A DNA stretch of 64,000 nt, from the NCBI GenBank assembly GCA_905221615.1, contig CAJNDT010006024.1, positions 248,001-312,000 of the forward strand, written 5' to 3'. Source of the stretch: Symbiodinium sp. CCMP2592 (Eukaryota > Sar > Dinophyceae > Suessiales > Symbiodiniaceae). Shown here one piece after another: positions 10,401 through 23,400 of this stretch (within the stretch, counting starts at the first letter, position 1; every line of letters starts with the position of its first letter). Position numbers and translations under genes: made by a program. Below the pieces are notes generated by a model, which saw nothing but the letters and a program-made list of their open reading frames with translations, made no database searches and was not told the origin of the DNA.

Positions 10401-13400
10401 GAAGCACCTGGTGCTTGGCTGTCCAACGAAAGTCTCAGGCCGTAGACTGGCAAGTTGAAATCTGAGGCGACTGAGCGGGAGTACAAAGCAGGGCAGTCAG
10501 CAAACTGGTTCGGATGGATCGGTGCTCCCCAGGAAAAGAAAACTCCACCCACCGCAGCCGGAGAGGGCCGCAGTTGGAAGGATGCGCTTGTATTCTTTAA
10601 CATCTGAGGTGGCAAGGCAAGACAGAAACTGGAGGGCAAGAACAAGGAGTTGGCCTCGGCTTCCTCGGACTCCTGGCTTAGAGCGCTTAGTGTGCTTAGC
10701 TCTAAGGGAACCGCAGGTCCACTCGGCTCCAAGAGTTGTGTCGGAATGCAGAAAGCTGGCCACAAGCGCCCAGCACCGCACCCGCTCCCGCTGCTCCCGC
10801 TGCTCCCGCTGCTGCCGCTGCTGCCGCTGCCCTGCCCACAACCGAGCAACCTCACATGAAGATCTAGAAGCGTCCGGTTCACGAGCATGAATGAAGAAGA
10901 AACCACCAGAAGCAGCTGTGGCGGGCAAGTGACCAGCACCCGCACCACCAAGCAACCCATGCTAGTGTGCCAGAGAGTCGTTTCGCCGGCTTTCACCTTG
11001 ACCTGTTTGGGGGCTCCAACAAGGCCCGGAATTTGTAAATGCAGTGTCTTCGGCTCTTTCGAAGCCAACAGATGATCGAGACCTTGCGGCTCAGCATTCA
11101 GCTCTAGAGCCTTTGACTGTCCATCAGAATTCAGAAAGTGGTGCACATCGTCAGTGAAGGGGACAGGAGTCGCCAGACACTTTAGGCCAGTCAAGTTCAG
11201 CCCAAAAACGGTGTCCTCGAACTTATCCTTCATGTTCTTACTCGTAACTCCCGGCTCACGGCGCTTTCCTTTTAGCTTCGTGGCTGCTTGCACCGCATCA
11301 TCGTAGCTCTGTACCAGCCTGGAGCAAGCTCGAATCACCGGAACTGTCACGGCCAGCTGAATCGGGGAACAGGGGGCAGCGTGGAGCTCCATCTTGGCCT
11401 CCGGGTGGCCAGAAACAGCACTGGAGAAGTCCACGTTCCACGTGGACTTGCCGAGTATAGGCTCCCATGCCGCAAGCCGCTCATTCAAGGCAGCAATGCG
11501 AAGCCAGAGGCTTTGCAGCAAAATCGATCCAATGGGCTTCTGGCCCTGCGACGACTGCATATGCACTTGCAGAAGGGGGCATCCCAAAGCAAACTCGACC
11601 ACCGGTCGCGGCGCCAGCAGTTGCAACTGGATTCCTTCGATCTCAACTGAGGCATCGAGACTGATTTTCTGGCGTTGAACCAACGATAGTGGATCTCTTA
11701 ACCGAATTTCCTCTTCGGGCTCCGATGTGTCTGCCTCCATGGCGACTATAGCATTAAGCATGTCTGACAATTCCAGGACATCTTGGGGAGTGAGTCGAAG
11801 CTCGATCGGTCCAAGCTTGAGAATCTCTGCCGAATAGGCATTCAGACGCACACCAGCAGCGGAGCGTTTCTCATTGGCAATCTTCGCAAAGAAGCTGGCA
11901 TCTTCGCATAGCAGTCGGCTTGCGGTCTCGCTGTAGCTGACACGGAGGATCCGAGCATTGGGCAGTTCCAGCCTCTCGAAAGTCAACTTGTCCCCAGTAG
12001 ACCTCATGGACAGAAGGACATCTCCAACCAGCGCAAAGTGCTCGACATCCCAAGCGATGGGAAGTCTCACGGCCCCGTCTTGGACGTGCACCTGGCAAAG
12101 CCCGGTCAAAACAAATCCGTTTGCTGCCGGCACCCGATTCGGGGTGTCTCTACTTGCAGGTACTGAGTTGCTTGGCGATCGAGCAATGCACCACACCGAA
12201 CACGAACATGCTACAAGAGGTCCTTTTTGCAGCCTCAACCCAAAACCTAATCGATGACCCTGAAGCCCTTCCAGCCGGAATTCCCACTCGACCTGAAAAG
12301 AATAACTGCCAGAGGACGTGCCGAAACTTGCCCTCGCAGGCTTGGGGCTCGTGTTGCATTATGGAAAGCCTACTGGCCACAGTTGCACTTCCAACATCTT
12401 CGCCCTCGCAAATAGCAAGGCCCCGGAAGCCTCACCTTGCATCCTATGCCACCAGCAGCTTCAGACTGTCGGACACTCGGAGTCGGAGATAGCAAGGGAA
12501 ACTAAAGAAGTTATCCAGATCATTCCTGCGAAGACAGGTACTCGTATAAGGAAGGCCTAGGGCCTAGGGCCGAGGCGTTGGTAGGGTCTGTGACTGAGAA
12601 TGCAAGCTGTGCAAAACCATAAACTAGCTGATGCAGATGCCTCAATTGCTTGAGCTCTGGATCCCTCGCCAGGACCAGCAATGTAGTCGGCTTGTGCGCT
12701 CTGCTGGTAAACTGACGTTGCCCATGTGAGGAGGTCTGTCCACAGCTGCGGAAGAAGCCACACGTTGGGCCTCACAAGCGACAAGGCGAGACACTGCATC
12801 CGTACCGTGCCGAAACTGCTGCATCTTGCAGTTACTGACATGCTGCCTCTACCAATTAGCAGGGGCACTGATGCAGCTTCACATCCAAGCAAGTAATGCC
12901 GTCTTGCTCGGCTGGCAGTTTAGCTGAAATCTGGAGACCAAAGTGTGGCAGACGCGGCAGATCGATCAAGAGCCTCGACTGTCCTTTCCGAGCGTCCTTG
13001 ACGCAACCACCTTCACAAGCGAAGGTAATGAAGCGCTCAACACTCTCGCCCTCGGAGAACGGACGGCGGAACTCAAAGAATCCATTTGCCATCTCCAATC
13101 GGGCCAGAGGCGAGGACAGGGCAAATCCAGCGTCGACAACAAGCGATCCTGTCCACTCGAGTTTAAACCGGAAGCCTCTGGACGTCAGGCGCTCTGCCTC
13201 CTGTTGAAGACGTGACTTGAGATTCGCTTTCAGCGTTTCAACCTGACAGGGCATCCACAAAGGAGTGAAAACAAGGGTTTCTGACTTGCACCGAGCTGCC
13301 TCATCAGCTGAAGCATATGTGAGGTTGAGGTACAAGACATCAAAGAGCTGGGTAGCTTGTGCACGTGTCAGATTGATGTTGGATAACGCAATAGAGCTCG

Positions 13401-16400
13401 CAGCTGGCGTGCGCAGTGGGTCTGGACATGAGACGCCCTCGGACTGAAGGGGAACATGCACCACGATATCCAAGCAGTCAGCGCCGCTGCGGGCTTCCAC
13501 CTTCGCAGTCACAGGCTGCAACACTTGATTCCAGGTCTGCTGCCCGTCCCGGTCTTTCGACGCTACCGAGAAGATCTGCAGTCTCCGAAGCAGAACACGG
13601 ATTGTTGGATCATGCGCATTTTCAGTGTCATTCTCAACCAAGCAGTTGCCCAGGTCCAGAACACCAAAACCTTCGTCGGGCAGCGGTAGGAAAGTCCTCT
13701 GAGACAGACTGGAGTCAGTGCTTAAACCACCACGAAGGTCTGACAGGGCTCCTATGTCGCATCTCTTTCCTGTGCTGGCCGGGAGGAACAGCAAAGGCGC
13801 ATCGATGTTGAAGCAATACTTCAGAAATCTGCTGCGCTGCGCCTCTGGCTCTTCTCCCTCTCTGATAGCTGCTGTTGGTGTATCCTGCACCGGCATCTTG
13901 ACGTCAGGCTCACTCGTTTGAGACAGGTCCGCTGCCGACATTTCTTGGTGACATAAGCTTGCCATCCTCTCGAAGTCCCGTTGGCGGTAGACCAGCGCAA
14001 TCTGCGCCCACGTCACGTCCACGTCGAGGTGGCCTTTGGGGCGGCGCGAGACCCTTGCATGAAGGAGAGGGAGGTCCGATTGTCGTGGGGCCAGGAGAAG
14101 GCGCGTTCCCAACCAGACCTCCAAACTGCTAAGGGTCGAGGTCAGCTGCAGCTCTTCTTGGCGTGTCAAGCGACATTCCATGCCAAGAATTGTCGTTCGG
14201 ATCTCCTCCGTGTCTTCGCGACTCGACAGCCCCGGCCGCAGCACAACGGCACGTAGCTCTTGGCTTTGTAAACACAAATCCACGGACACGGGCTTGCCAG
14301 AGCTCGAGATCGAGTGCTCAGATAAGTTGGTGAAGGCCTGATCCCAAGCGCCCCGCAGTTCTTCCGTCCGTTCCGCCACAAAGCGATCCCACAAAGCACG
14401 GGACACAGAGACCTCGCTGAGCTCCGTAAGCCCCGAAAGGAGCTCTTTGCCAGTCGTTGTCCTCCCACACCTTCGCAAGGCCTCGTGTTGTCCAGTCTGC
14501 AAATGCACTTGGACCGCCTCCCAGGCTGCACGTCCCTTCTTTACCGACTCGGCTGCCCAACGAAGCTCCAAAGGTGGCGCTAAGACTTGGAGACGAACAG
14601 CATCCAGCAGATACTTTGCTGTAAGATCCACATGCCCCAGACTGGAAAGAAACCTTCGGTCTCCACAATCGAGCCAAACATCTTGCGCACTGCTCACGAG
14701 ATTGATCCCAGCAGCATCTGCATCCAGACCAACCCGGAATCCAGCGACGTGTCCCTTCACCGATCCATCGTGAACACCGCGACCACCCTCAGGATCCCAA
14801 ATGATGTCCAGGCTACTGGTCGTGAGACTCACGCTCAGGCTCAGGTGTGCACCCACGAACGTTGATGCTTTCTCTTTCTTGGGCTTGCGAGGCTTCCACA
14901 AAGGAGACGATGGCGAAGCTCCCACAAAGTCTTTGGACAGAGGTGCCACCGCAAAATCAAGGCCCCCCCGAATTTGACCGAGCAAATGTAGTAGCCCGGG
15001 GTCGATATGAAGACGTATTTTGGTAGCCTCCGTGTGCAGCTGGATCTTTTCGTCAAGAAACGCCCCGAAAACAATTGTCGATGGCTCGTATGGCTTGCGA
15101 TCCTCGCTCCCTGGCTCTATGAGGATGAGCCTGGTGTCACGAAGTTCACAAAGCACCGCAAAGTTGGCCAATGCCGTGGGCTTGATGGCTTCGGCTTCCT
15201 GCTCGACAAGTGTAGTCAGTGCATAGGGTGAATCCAGCTTCAACCTCTGTTTCTCCAAGGACCTGCTGAAAAAGCGTCCGAGATGCAGCTCCAAAGCAGC
15301 TCCATCCTCCCAAGCTTGCAAGCGCAGAATGGGTGCCTCAACTTCAACACGAAGGGTCAAGCGACTCTCCAGATTCTCCAAGCTTCCCATTGTGGAGCCG
15401 CCAAGAGCAGGATCTGCAGGCTCCTCCCGGAGGACCTCTGGGAGGTCGGGAAGCCCCGGATCTGAAGAGTCCGCACCCCCACCGCCGCCATGCCATGCTT
15501 TCCAAACATCATGAGCCGTCCGTAGGGCGCCATGCAAACTCCAAGGGGCGAGCTGGACCTGCAGGGAAAAACCAGACACCGGACACCACTCAGTCAGTAC
15601 ATGGGACATGCTGCTGAAGACTTGTCTGCCAGCTATGGTGGACGAGTCAGCACAAGCTCCTGCCCGGCCCACCTGTACTGGCTCACCCAACAACGAGACT
15701 GCAACATCCCACGGCGTGCTTGGCTTTTCCTCTGCCACCAAACGTAATTGCATTCCATCTCCGGATTCCAGCCTCGCATGACAAGACATAGTCAATACTC
15801 TAGCTCCCTCCATGTCTCGTGAAAGTATTTCGAAAAAAAACACGCCTGCGAGCTTGCTCCTCTGTCTCAAAAGATCTTGCCTGTGCCCGCGCGCCAGGCT
15901 TTTGCAGCAGCTGTACGAAAGGCTGCCCGTCCAAGCACGCTTCCATTGACGAGATCTTGACGGTCGTGGAGATGCGCCGCTGCAAAGCAGATGTGGAAGA
16001 TCCATCTGTCTCGGCAGCCACTGCCAGGGAAAATGCCACCCCTCCCACGGAAGCCGTGAGTAACCCACCTGGCCAGGGACAGGGAGGGAATGCTGAAACG
16101 AGCCAGCACTTCACAGGTTACGACGTGGCGTGCCTGAGGCGATACAGCGTGCCGTGTACTGTGGTATCAGCATGTCTACCTCCAGGCGTGTCGGTGTTGC
16201 AAGTTCGGGTAGCGGCTCGCTTGCACTGACCTCATCTAGGAAAGCCCTCACGGAAGGGACGGTGTCCGATGTGTCCGGCTCCTCCATCCATGCATCTCGA
16301 ACTTCAGGCGTGTCGGTGTCCCAAGAGGGACCGTAGGTCGTGTTTGTCGCCCAACCCCACCACTGCCACTGACTTGGTTCACTCTGTGACCCCGAAGACG

Positions 16401-18851
16401 CCTTGGAGCAACTCAAGCGCGACTGGTTCCTCCATTTCGCCAACCATCTGGCGGTGGCCGCCTCTTCCAGCTTTGCAAGAAGGATCTCATCGTATGTGCC
16501 ACCAGCTGTTTTCTGCGAGTAGAGAAATGCATATTTTTGGCCTGCAGCCTCTGACAGTTCTCTCCCGTCGCTACAATAGGTCGTTAGATACTGCCGCACA
16601 GCCCAGTCAAACCAGCTTCTCAGCTCTGTCAGCATCTCTGCAGATATGCGAAAAGCTGCATCTGCCTCCTGCATGCAACACCACAGAACTCAGTATATCT
16701 TGCCTATGGCCTACACTTCAAGCTCTGAATGGCGGTGCAAGTTCGACACCTGAAGACATGCGCCGAAATCCTTCCAACAAGCTCCGACTTCGACAGTACA
16801 CTGCAGACCCCACTACAAATAGCCTAACCATGCCTAACGAGCCTACCTGACTCTGCGCTGCTGCGCTGGCTCCTGTGGAAGCTCCAGCCATAGCTTTGCC
16901 AGGGCCTGCTCCGGGGAGTGCAGCAGCTTCGCTTGTAGAGAAAGCGGGCCAAAGAGTTCCCGACCTGCGCGCTGCATGTCTGTTGCGACGACCGTAGACT
17001 GATATAACATCTGACAACACTCAGCACACTTGGTTTCAGATGGGTATGTTCGCACAGCAGACCCCACGAGGATCTTCCAAAACCGTGCTGGACATGCTGC
17101 TGGGACCGTATAGCAGGGACCTGCCAAGTCCACTAGACAGAACTTGGCTGAAGATGTTTCGATAAGCTACACCGCAACGCATTGCACACCGCATGGCTTT
17201 TGTCAGCGATATTGACTGACTTGTGAAGATCAAGCTTGCGGATTTACATGGTTCAAGGAAATTATTTGTTGAGTGTCTGAGTCTAAGCAGCTTGACGGAC
17301 TCCATGCTCACCAAACCCCACCTCCTAGACGCACTTCGAAGCCGGAAAAGCTCAGCACCTCCAGAAGGGCAAGCATGATCTGATCACGCTCATCGGCTCC
17401 GAATGCAAACGGCAACAGCTATCAACGGGGACGAGCCTTGCGCAGGTCAGGCTCCTCTAAAAGCGGCAGGCTTGTCCAGTCGTTGCCGACACTTTCGAGT
17501 CGCGACTCGCCCAACGAGAGTGTCAGAAGGGCCTTGTTTGTCGGAGTGGCTTGTCGTTCACATGGCACAGTCCCGCTCTTGAAGCCTTCAAGCAACGAGC
17601 CTTTTCTGGAAGTTCGTGATGCACATGTGCCTGAACATGCTCGACTCTGCAAAACGTGCAGGAAATTTTGGGAAAATGCCTCGTGTGTACATGGTGCACG
17701 CCTCCAGTTTGCCCAAGGTCACCCGCAGTTGTCGCAGAATCGCATGCGAGACGCGCGCAACCCGTCCGAGCATAAAGCCCGAGGAGTTGCCCTGGACCTT
17801 TGTGACCCGACTTCACAGGCACACAGCGCATGCACATGCCATCCAGAGCAACCTGCATCGGTTGAGCCCAGCACTGAGCTCATTTCGGTCAGCATCTGCT
17901 CCTCGCACTTCTTCACCTGGCGAACAAAGAGCGCAGCTTTGAGCTTCACAGCTCATCAGCACCAGCAGGAAGCGAAATGTTAGAATGCAGCGGTGTAGAT
18001 GCCTCTGCCTCTTTGATTTCTTGAGGATGTCCATGACTTGGCACCCTTAGCGGTGGCGAGCGCCCGCAGCTGTCCAACTATGGACTTGGACACGTAGAAT
18101 GCAAGAACTGCTCCTGTTGTCAGGAAAAGGTGACACTGGCTCCACGGCACCGCAACTAACATCAGCAAAAATGTGTCTAGCTCTGCGCCGGTCACCTAAG
18201 AGCTCTCAGTGCTAGGAATTGCAAGGGACCGCGTGTCAACTTCGGGCTCGGATGATCCTATGACCCTACTGGAAGCTTCCAGAAGTCCACAACTAACGAT
18301 GTCAAAGAGTTCGGATGGCTGCTTCTTTCAGAAAGCAACCCATGGATGTTGGCATGCCAAGCAGCTGCTTGGAACGCAAGCGAAGCTCCAAGCGCACGGA
18401 ACGCACGGAAAGCGTGGTGGGTTGCGAGCTCAAGTGGCGCCACGGTACTCTGGCCTCATTTCGCAGCGACCCGTCCAGCTGTTGTCGGAACGTGTGGGGA
18501 ATGTCAAAATCACAACTGCTTGTAGGCGCCAGGCATCCACACTCAGCTCGCTACTAAGCAGCTCGAGTCCGTACTTCTCGACGGCCTGTCTTGAGTTGCT
18601 CTCCAAGCAAGCTTCCAAAGTCCATTATTGTCCAACTACTCAGCTTGGCCACCTGCGCGCTGACCCTTGCTCCGCTCAGCTCCAGAATGCCGATATCCCG
18701 GCCCAGACTAGCTTGCACTGTCTCCGGCGAAATGCCGTCAATGTAGTCAGACCTTCGGAACACGGAAAGATCCTCGCAGGATGTTGTGCTGTCACTCGGT
18801 CTCGGTCGCAGGCAGTGCCGAAGCTAGTTGTCGCACTGCCCAGCTCTTCAT
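7404..18851 (-). CDS. VPS13: VPS13 family bridge-like lipid-transfer protein (multi-exon gene)
   Basis: VPS13 proteins form long hydrophobic grooves that carry lipids between membranes at contact sites. A plausible start is ATG at 18849-18851 (MKSWAVRQLASALP). A 43-base GT-AG intron (18753-18795) joins it to SDYIDGISPETVQASLGR, which resembles the chorein N-terminus. Later exons give the extended-chorein region, a very long beta-rich middle, the VPS13 adaptor-binding (SHR-BD) region, and a C-terminal part at 8262-7558. Reading 8344 to 8263 as an 81-base GC-AG intron keeps the frame. Two further introns of 34 (7524-7557) and 31 (7373-7403) bases are inferred from frame and AG acceptors and would extend the protein past 7404. 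The total is over 2,700 residues, normal for the family. The true stop is not found. It lies 650 bases downstream of the DNAJC2 stop on the same strand. Confidence 0.82.
8344..12238 (-). CDS. VPS13: VPS13 large exon: C-terminal beta-rich half with adaptor-binding region
   Basis: About 1,300 codons with no stop, far longer than chance. The middle carries the repeated strand-rich elements of the VPS13 adaptor-binding domain, for example SFMLVNRTLLDLHVRLLG and PFSLFNACPVHLCYELRW, followed by LVTLIPALLVFNTLECDFG. In yeast this region binds PxP-motif adaptors that target the protein to membranes. A low-complexity Gly/Ser linker interrupts it. The exon ends at 8344 with an AG|GC donor, and GEE/VILECSASEE follows in frame. 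Its upstream border lies near or above 12238 and is not exact. Confidence 0.82.
10781..10833. repeat. Trinucleotide-derived repeat inside VPS13 coding sequence
   Basis: CCCGCTGCT-type units on the plus strand read on the minus strand as a Gly-Ser-Ser repeat ending GSGCGAG. It lies between two folded blocks, so it probably forms a flexible linker whose length could vary between strains. Confidence 0.8.
12300..12855 (-). CDS. VPS13: VPS13 connecting exons between the two large exons
   Basis: One minus-strand frame from about 12855 (..MSVTARCSSFGTVRMQCL.. then ..VRPNVWLLPQLWTDLL..) matches the kind of strand-plus-helix sequence seen in VPS13 beta-propeller-like segments. It must be joined to the preceding exon by a splice near 12860-12900, where the frames overlap, and to the next exon between about 12700 and 12240. 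The joins could not be settled by eye. Confidence 0.5.
12856..15832 (-). CDS. VPS13: VPS13 large exon: central lipid-channel region
   Basis: About 990 codons open without interruption. Alternating hydrophobic strands such as ..ILRLQAWEDGAALELHLG.. and ..TEATKIRLHIDPGLLHLL.. are typical of the repeating beta-groove of bridge-like lipid-transfer proteins. The preceding segment (16114-15833) is clearly coding too (..STTVKISSMEACLDGQPF..) but lies in another frame. The two frames meet at a run of eight A (T on the coding strand) at 15833-15840, so either a one-base indel or an unrecognised splice joins them. Confidence 0.8.
16111..17320 (-). CDS. VPS13: VPS13 exons: N-terminal third
   Basis: 16674-16111 encodes ..LRSWFDWAVRQYLTTYCS.. 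and ..EAATARWLAKWRNQSRL.., the Trp/Tyr-rich helical segment that follows the chorein core in VPS13. Its acidic, Ser-rich continuation reads ..SQWQWWGWATN... Upstream, 17133-16843 gives ..FGPLSLQAKLLHSPEQALA.. followed by ..LWLELPQEPAQ.., matching the strand that precedes the D/SKEQY-like helix of the family. Introns separate the pieces. Borders are not exact. Confidence 0.68.
18430..18851 (-). CDS. VPS13: VPS13 N-terminal (chorein) exons
   Basis: Exon 1 (18851-18796) begins with ATG and encodes 18 complete codons plus two bases. A GT-AG intron of 43 bases follows, and the acceptor AG|G restores a Glu codon before SDYIDGISPETVQASLGR and ILELSGARVSAQVAKL. This fits the family pattern of an initial helix, then a Tyr-containing strand and the first strand of the groove. 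A second frame at 18618-18430 (..KYGLELLSSELSVDAWRL..) continues it. An alternative start further upstream is not excluded. Confidence 0.6.
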
Positions 18852-19503
18852 GTTGGCTGAAGAGGCGCTTGGGCTACTACACACATCTTGTCATCTTCCG
18901 TACTAGTTCATGCGTCACAGAGTGACAATAGGTCTCGCACTACCATGCTTCAAGCGCATCTCACATGTAGGCTGCTCTGAGAAATCCTACTCATCTCACT
19001 CACAAAGCCAGCGTTCCGATCATGTTTTGACCAAATTGCTGAAGCAACTGTTCATGCACATATTTTAGTGGCTCCCGTCCCTGGCCCCAGGATCGAGCCG
19101 AGCGAAACGGCACAGCAGAATGCACTACGACTTGTCAGCCCAGCATAAAACACGTGCTGCGCAAATGAGCCCTGTCAAAGCAAAGCCTTCCTCCTCGCGC
19201 CGGCACCGTGGTGTCTTGGCGAGGCTCTTGCGAGCCCACAGACCCACGGCATCGCTTTGCGGATGCTCAGAACAGGATGACTCGAGGAGGCCAGTCGGCC
19301 CACAGCAGCACGTCCGATTCCAGCTTCCAACTTCTGACCACAATGTAGTTTTCGTTGCTCTTACGTCGACCTCCAGCATAGCTCAGCAGGGACGTTCTGG
19401 ACAGGGCGAAGTTCTCCTTCATGAAGTCCCCCTCGATAGAAGCTCGGCATCGCTCAGCTCTTGGCCTCGCAGAGACGGTCCTAGAGCAGCTCAGTGTCGA
19501 AGC
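18852..19503. other. Intergenic spacer between DNAJC2 and VPS13
   Basis: It lies between the DNAJC2 stop codon and the proposed VPS13 start, both minus strand. Short open stretches read well on the minus strand (19440-19290 and 19095-19015, ..YVHEQLLQQFGQNMIGTL..) but match nothing I know. They could be untranslated sequence or an unrecognised upstream VPS13 exon. No spliced-leader acceptor could be fixed. Confidence 0.45.
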
Positions 19504-20420
19504 TCAGCCGCTGGCCTTGCTGAGCTGCTCCCGCAAGAACTTGAACCGCTCCACACATTGAGCTTTCGTTTTGCCCGGGACCTGCGACATGACAAGCCAA
19601 CGGGCGAACGGCCCGAGGAGGATTCTACGGGGGTAAGTCAGGGAGATACGTCTGCAACATGGATTGTAGCTTCGGGATCTTTGGGACTTGCTAGCGGCTT
19701 CAATCCAATGCCCTCCTGGAGAAGATAAGGATGTCCTTGTATCGTGCTGGTTTTGACTGTCTCACGTGGGAAAGTCCGCGAGAATCCAGGCTCTACAATA
19801 CCTGGCTTGAGGCATCTGCTCGGGTGTGTTGCCTCGGTCGACTTGCTCATGATAACGCTTCAACAGGGTTGGACATGCTCGCTGCTGAGCCGTCCATTGC
19901 ACAAGGACCATAAGGGTAAACAAGGGTCTGAAAAAAGGACTTTTCGCTGTTAACATCGATTGGCAGCACTCGTTGGCAAGCAAATTGCAACTTGGCTGCT
20001 GCCAGGACTGTTGCAGTGTCCTCACTGAGCTAGTTCGGCCCTGCGACATCCAAGAGGCTTCGCTTCCAGTACAAGTAGCCCCCTTCTCACTTTTAGTCCC
20101 GGGACCGAGTGTGAGAGGGGAGCCCCTGCCTCAGCCGCAATCAGCTTCCAGCGCTCGTTCTTGTCCAGGCTTGCTGGGTGCCTGAAAGGGCATCGGAAGG
20201 AGATGCTGGCGAGAGGAGGTCCATATCCCAGCGGCCTTTGGAGTGCCTTCTCGAGTGCCTGCTGTTGTTCTGCTGTCCACTCCACATCCTGGTTAGGCTG
20301 CTGTTTTGTAGCGAACTTGCAAACCGTGTTAGCCCCGGCCTTTGACGGTTCAGACTTCTCTGCTGCTGTTACAGAACTTGCAGCAGTTTTGGAATCTTCC
20401 GCTTCCGCCTGAACATAGCA
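19504..20420 (-). CDS. DNAJC2: DNAJC2 C-terminal exons: second SANT domain
   Basis: Three exons rebuild a complete SANT/Myb helix set: about 20420-20236, 20181-20130, 19581-19504. Both introns begin AG|GC and end CAG|G. Splicing restores the Arg codon in ALQ-R-HPASLDK and the phase-0 junction AAE-VPGK. Upstream of the SANT helix is a Lys/Ala/Gln-rich linker. In DNAJC2 the SANT pair is used for chromatin and ribosome contacts; here the short C-terminus ends directly after the last helix. Confidence 0.9.
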
Positions 20421-23400
20421 AGGCTGTGCGTCGTGCAAGGTTTGCTGGGCTTCGCCACTTGCTTGTCGGCCTGGAGCGGCGCAGCCTGCAAGGATCTGCA
20501 AGTCTTCATGAAGTTGCAGGAAGACGACTCGGTCCGCGTCCGCACCTTGGGCTTGGCTTTGGCCTTGGGCGCCTTTCGACGGGACGCAGTCAAAGCGGGC
20601 CCACGGATTTGGGCGTTCGTTTCGCTTTGAGTGCTCACTATATTCCCTAGATATGAGGAAAGCTTTGTGTTGTGTTTACTTTTCTTTTGAATTGAATTGA
20701 GCGCAGTGAATGGAGGCATGAAATCAAGGAATGAGCTCAACTCAAGGGAACGAAACCAGGAAGCCGACCATTGACCCATTTCCGCCTGACATTGAGTTAC
20801 TAACTTGTAACAGACGAAGGAGCGCGTGTTCAAATTGATTAAAAACCAAGGCCCGATTTTAGCATGTTGCACGCGTTCCACTCGCTTCTCCTAGCCTTTG
20901 AGAACAATGTGCTTTTGCTCACTCGCTTCGCTCTTTTCATTACAAACGAAAGAGGTGAAAGTGAAAGCAAGGAAGTAAGAGGCCCAACACATTCCATTTT
21001 GTAGGTCTGACGGTTCACCCTGAAAGTTTCGCTCGTGGTTGTGTCGCTCCTTTTTCATTGTTAAAACCACGCACTGATTTCATTCGTTTTTGGTGATAAT
21101 AAGTGAAAGGGAACACACAAAGCACTCACTAGTTTCCCCCTTAGACTCTTCACACAAGATCCCGAAGGATCTCCGCCGAGAGCATTATAGTAGTATAATC
21201 TTATTCCAGGAAATTGACTACTCCGCCACGCTGGCCACGTAAAACAGACTTCTGGCCTCTCTGCTTCTCCGCTGTACACGTCCATTGGTACTTTGAGACA
21301 ATCCTCCGTATGTCGAAACTTTTGTCCCGGTGATGTAGGAATGAACTGAATCAAAGGGTGGACTGCATGCAACAGAAACACCAGTTGCATTCATAGAAAG
21401 GTCAATTTAGTTCTGCTTCCATTCAGTCACTACGTTCCCTGGTGTCATGAAGTCTTCTTTTGTCCTCTTCTCTTCATTCGCTCGCCTGGAAGTCCTGGGC
21501 GAGCTTGGAGCCCATGGAGCGGAGCGACTGGCCCTCGGAGAGCTCCTGGCCGTGTGGCCGCGGTGGAGAAGAGGAACCGGGCTTTGGGCTTTGCCCTCTT
21601 TGCCCTCTTTCGTCAGAAGAACGTCCTTGGTCTTCTCGACCACTTCCTTCTCCGCTCGAGGGTATCCGTTGTCGTTCAACATCTTCCTGTATCCGTTGCA
21701 CATGAGACTGCCTGTCTGGCTCATCAGATCTCCAATCGAGAAACTTAGGAAGACTTAGGATGCAGCGTGATCAAATTCCACCGCCCACCCATTCCGCCTG
21801 GAAACCTGAGTGGAAGTGTCTCGATGCAAGGTGCACGACCTGCAGCCGCCAGACACCCTCACTTCGGCTCCGTGCTTTTGCAGACCTTTTGCTAGAAGAC
21901 CTAGTTCGTCTGTAGTCCACAGTGCCGCCTCCTTTCGCGCGCCGCGACACTCGCAGGGTCGTAGAGCTTCTTAACGCCTAGGCCTTCAAACTGCAAACTA
22001 GCTACTAGCCAAAGCCACAGCATGTCCTTTGATTCTGTGGCCTTCTCTTCCTCACGCTTCTTGGCTTCGAGCTTCTGCCTGTGGCAAGAGCCCAGTCTGC
22101 CAAGAGCTTGGCCTGGCCACTTCGCGGTGCTGGCGCTCACATCTTCTGCCTCTCCTGGCGCTGCCGTTCCTCGTCTGTGCGTCGCTTGCGTGCCTGAGGT
22201 TGCAGGGATTTGCATCGTCTGAGGTCAGAAACTTCTCCCGGGTGGAAACGACTGAGACTCGAGTCTGGAGCAGGATGTGAGAGGTGTGCTTGAGGCGAGC
22301 AAGGCTTTGTTGTCGGCGTGGTCACAAACGCGCAAACTCATCCGCAACCAGAGCCTGCTGCCGTTTACCAGATGCCGGATTCATGCACACATGCTTCCCC
22401 AAAGAAATCATACCAAATCCGATCTCCGGAGGCAGAAGCTCCGGGGCGGTCCAGTCAAGTGCTGCAAACAGTACCAACAAAAGGAAAACACGACTGCCAA
22501 TGCGTTTGGATGCGGCGGCGCATTCTTGCAGACTGTGCGATCGCGGGGTGCCCCAATCTCGCAAGACACGCCTGCTCTTCCACAGTTGGGTTCCTGTGCC
22601 ATCTCGCGGCTGCTGCCCAGCCGTCGCGGCTTTTTTCACAGGCTTGCAACACACAGGTCGTTAGCTTGATCCCATCCGCAGCAACTTTCCCCGCTTTGTT
22701 GGAACCGCTGTCCAACTGCATTGGCAAATGATTTTCGATGCTGTGGTTATCAGGGCATTGGCTCCGCATGCCTTCACTGTCTCTGTGGCTTCCCCATCGT
22801 CCAAATTCGTGATTCGGGGCTCAGGTAGTCTGCTAGGTTAGAAGCTTTCTCCTGGCAAGCGACAACCACTCACATTGTCTCTGCCCTCGAAAAGGGTTGA
22901 GTCTCAAGCGGACAACATGCAACTACTCCGTAGCAGTCAGGCAGTGCAGCAGCAGCAACAGCAGCAGCAAGCACGGGAGCGTCTTGATCAAGTTTTGCTG
23001 AGATTGTTCTGGTCGGACCACGTTGTCTTCTTGCTTCCCTGGACCAGATCCCAAAACTTGTGGGCTGGAACGCCAAAGTTCCCCAGCACTGAGGCCAAAG
23101 GAAAGGAGCATGACATCCGCAGAATCTTCGGAGCTTCCACTCACTTGGAGAGCATAAGTTCACTACATTACAACTGCATCGCCATGTGAAAGCAAGTACT
23201 TGGCAGTGGCACCGGTGAGGGCACAAACAGCAGTTGACTCGAACGCTTGTAATGGACAGCACCATTGCTTCATGACTTGGACATGCTACGAGTGCGCTGA
23301 GTACATGCCCACGCTGTCTGCTGGCTTTGCAAGGCGGTTGTGTGCTTAGCTGGCTTAGCCGACTTGGCATAATTGAGGTTGTATACCGTCTTCCAGCCCG

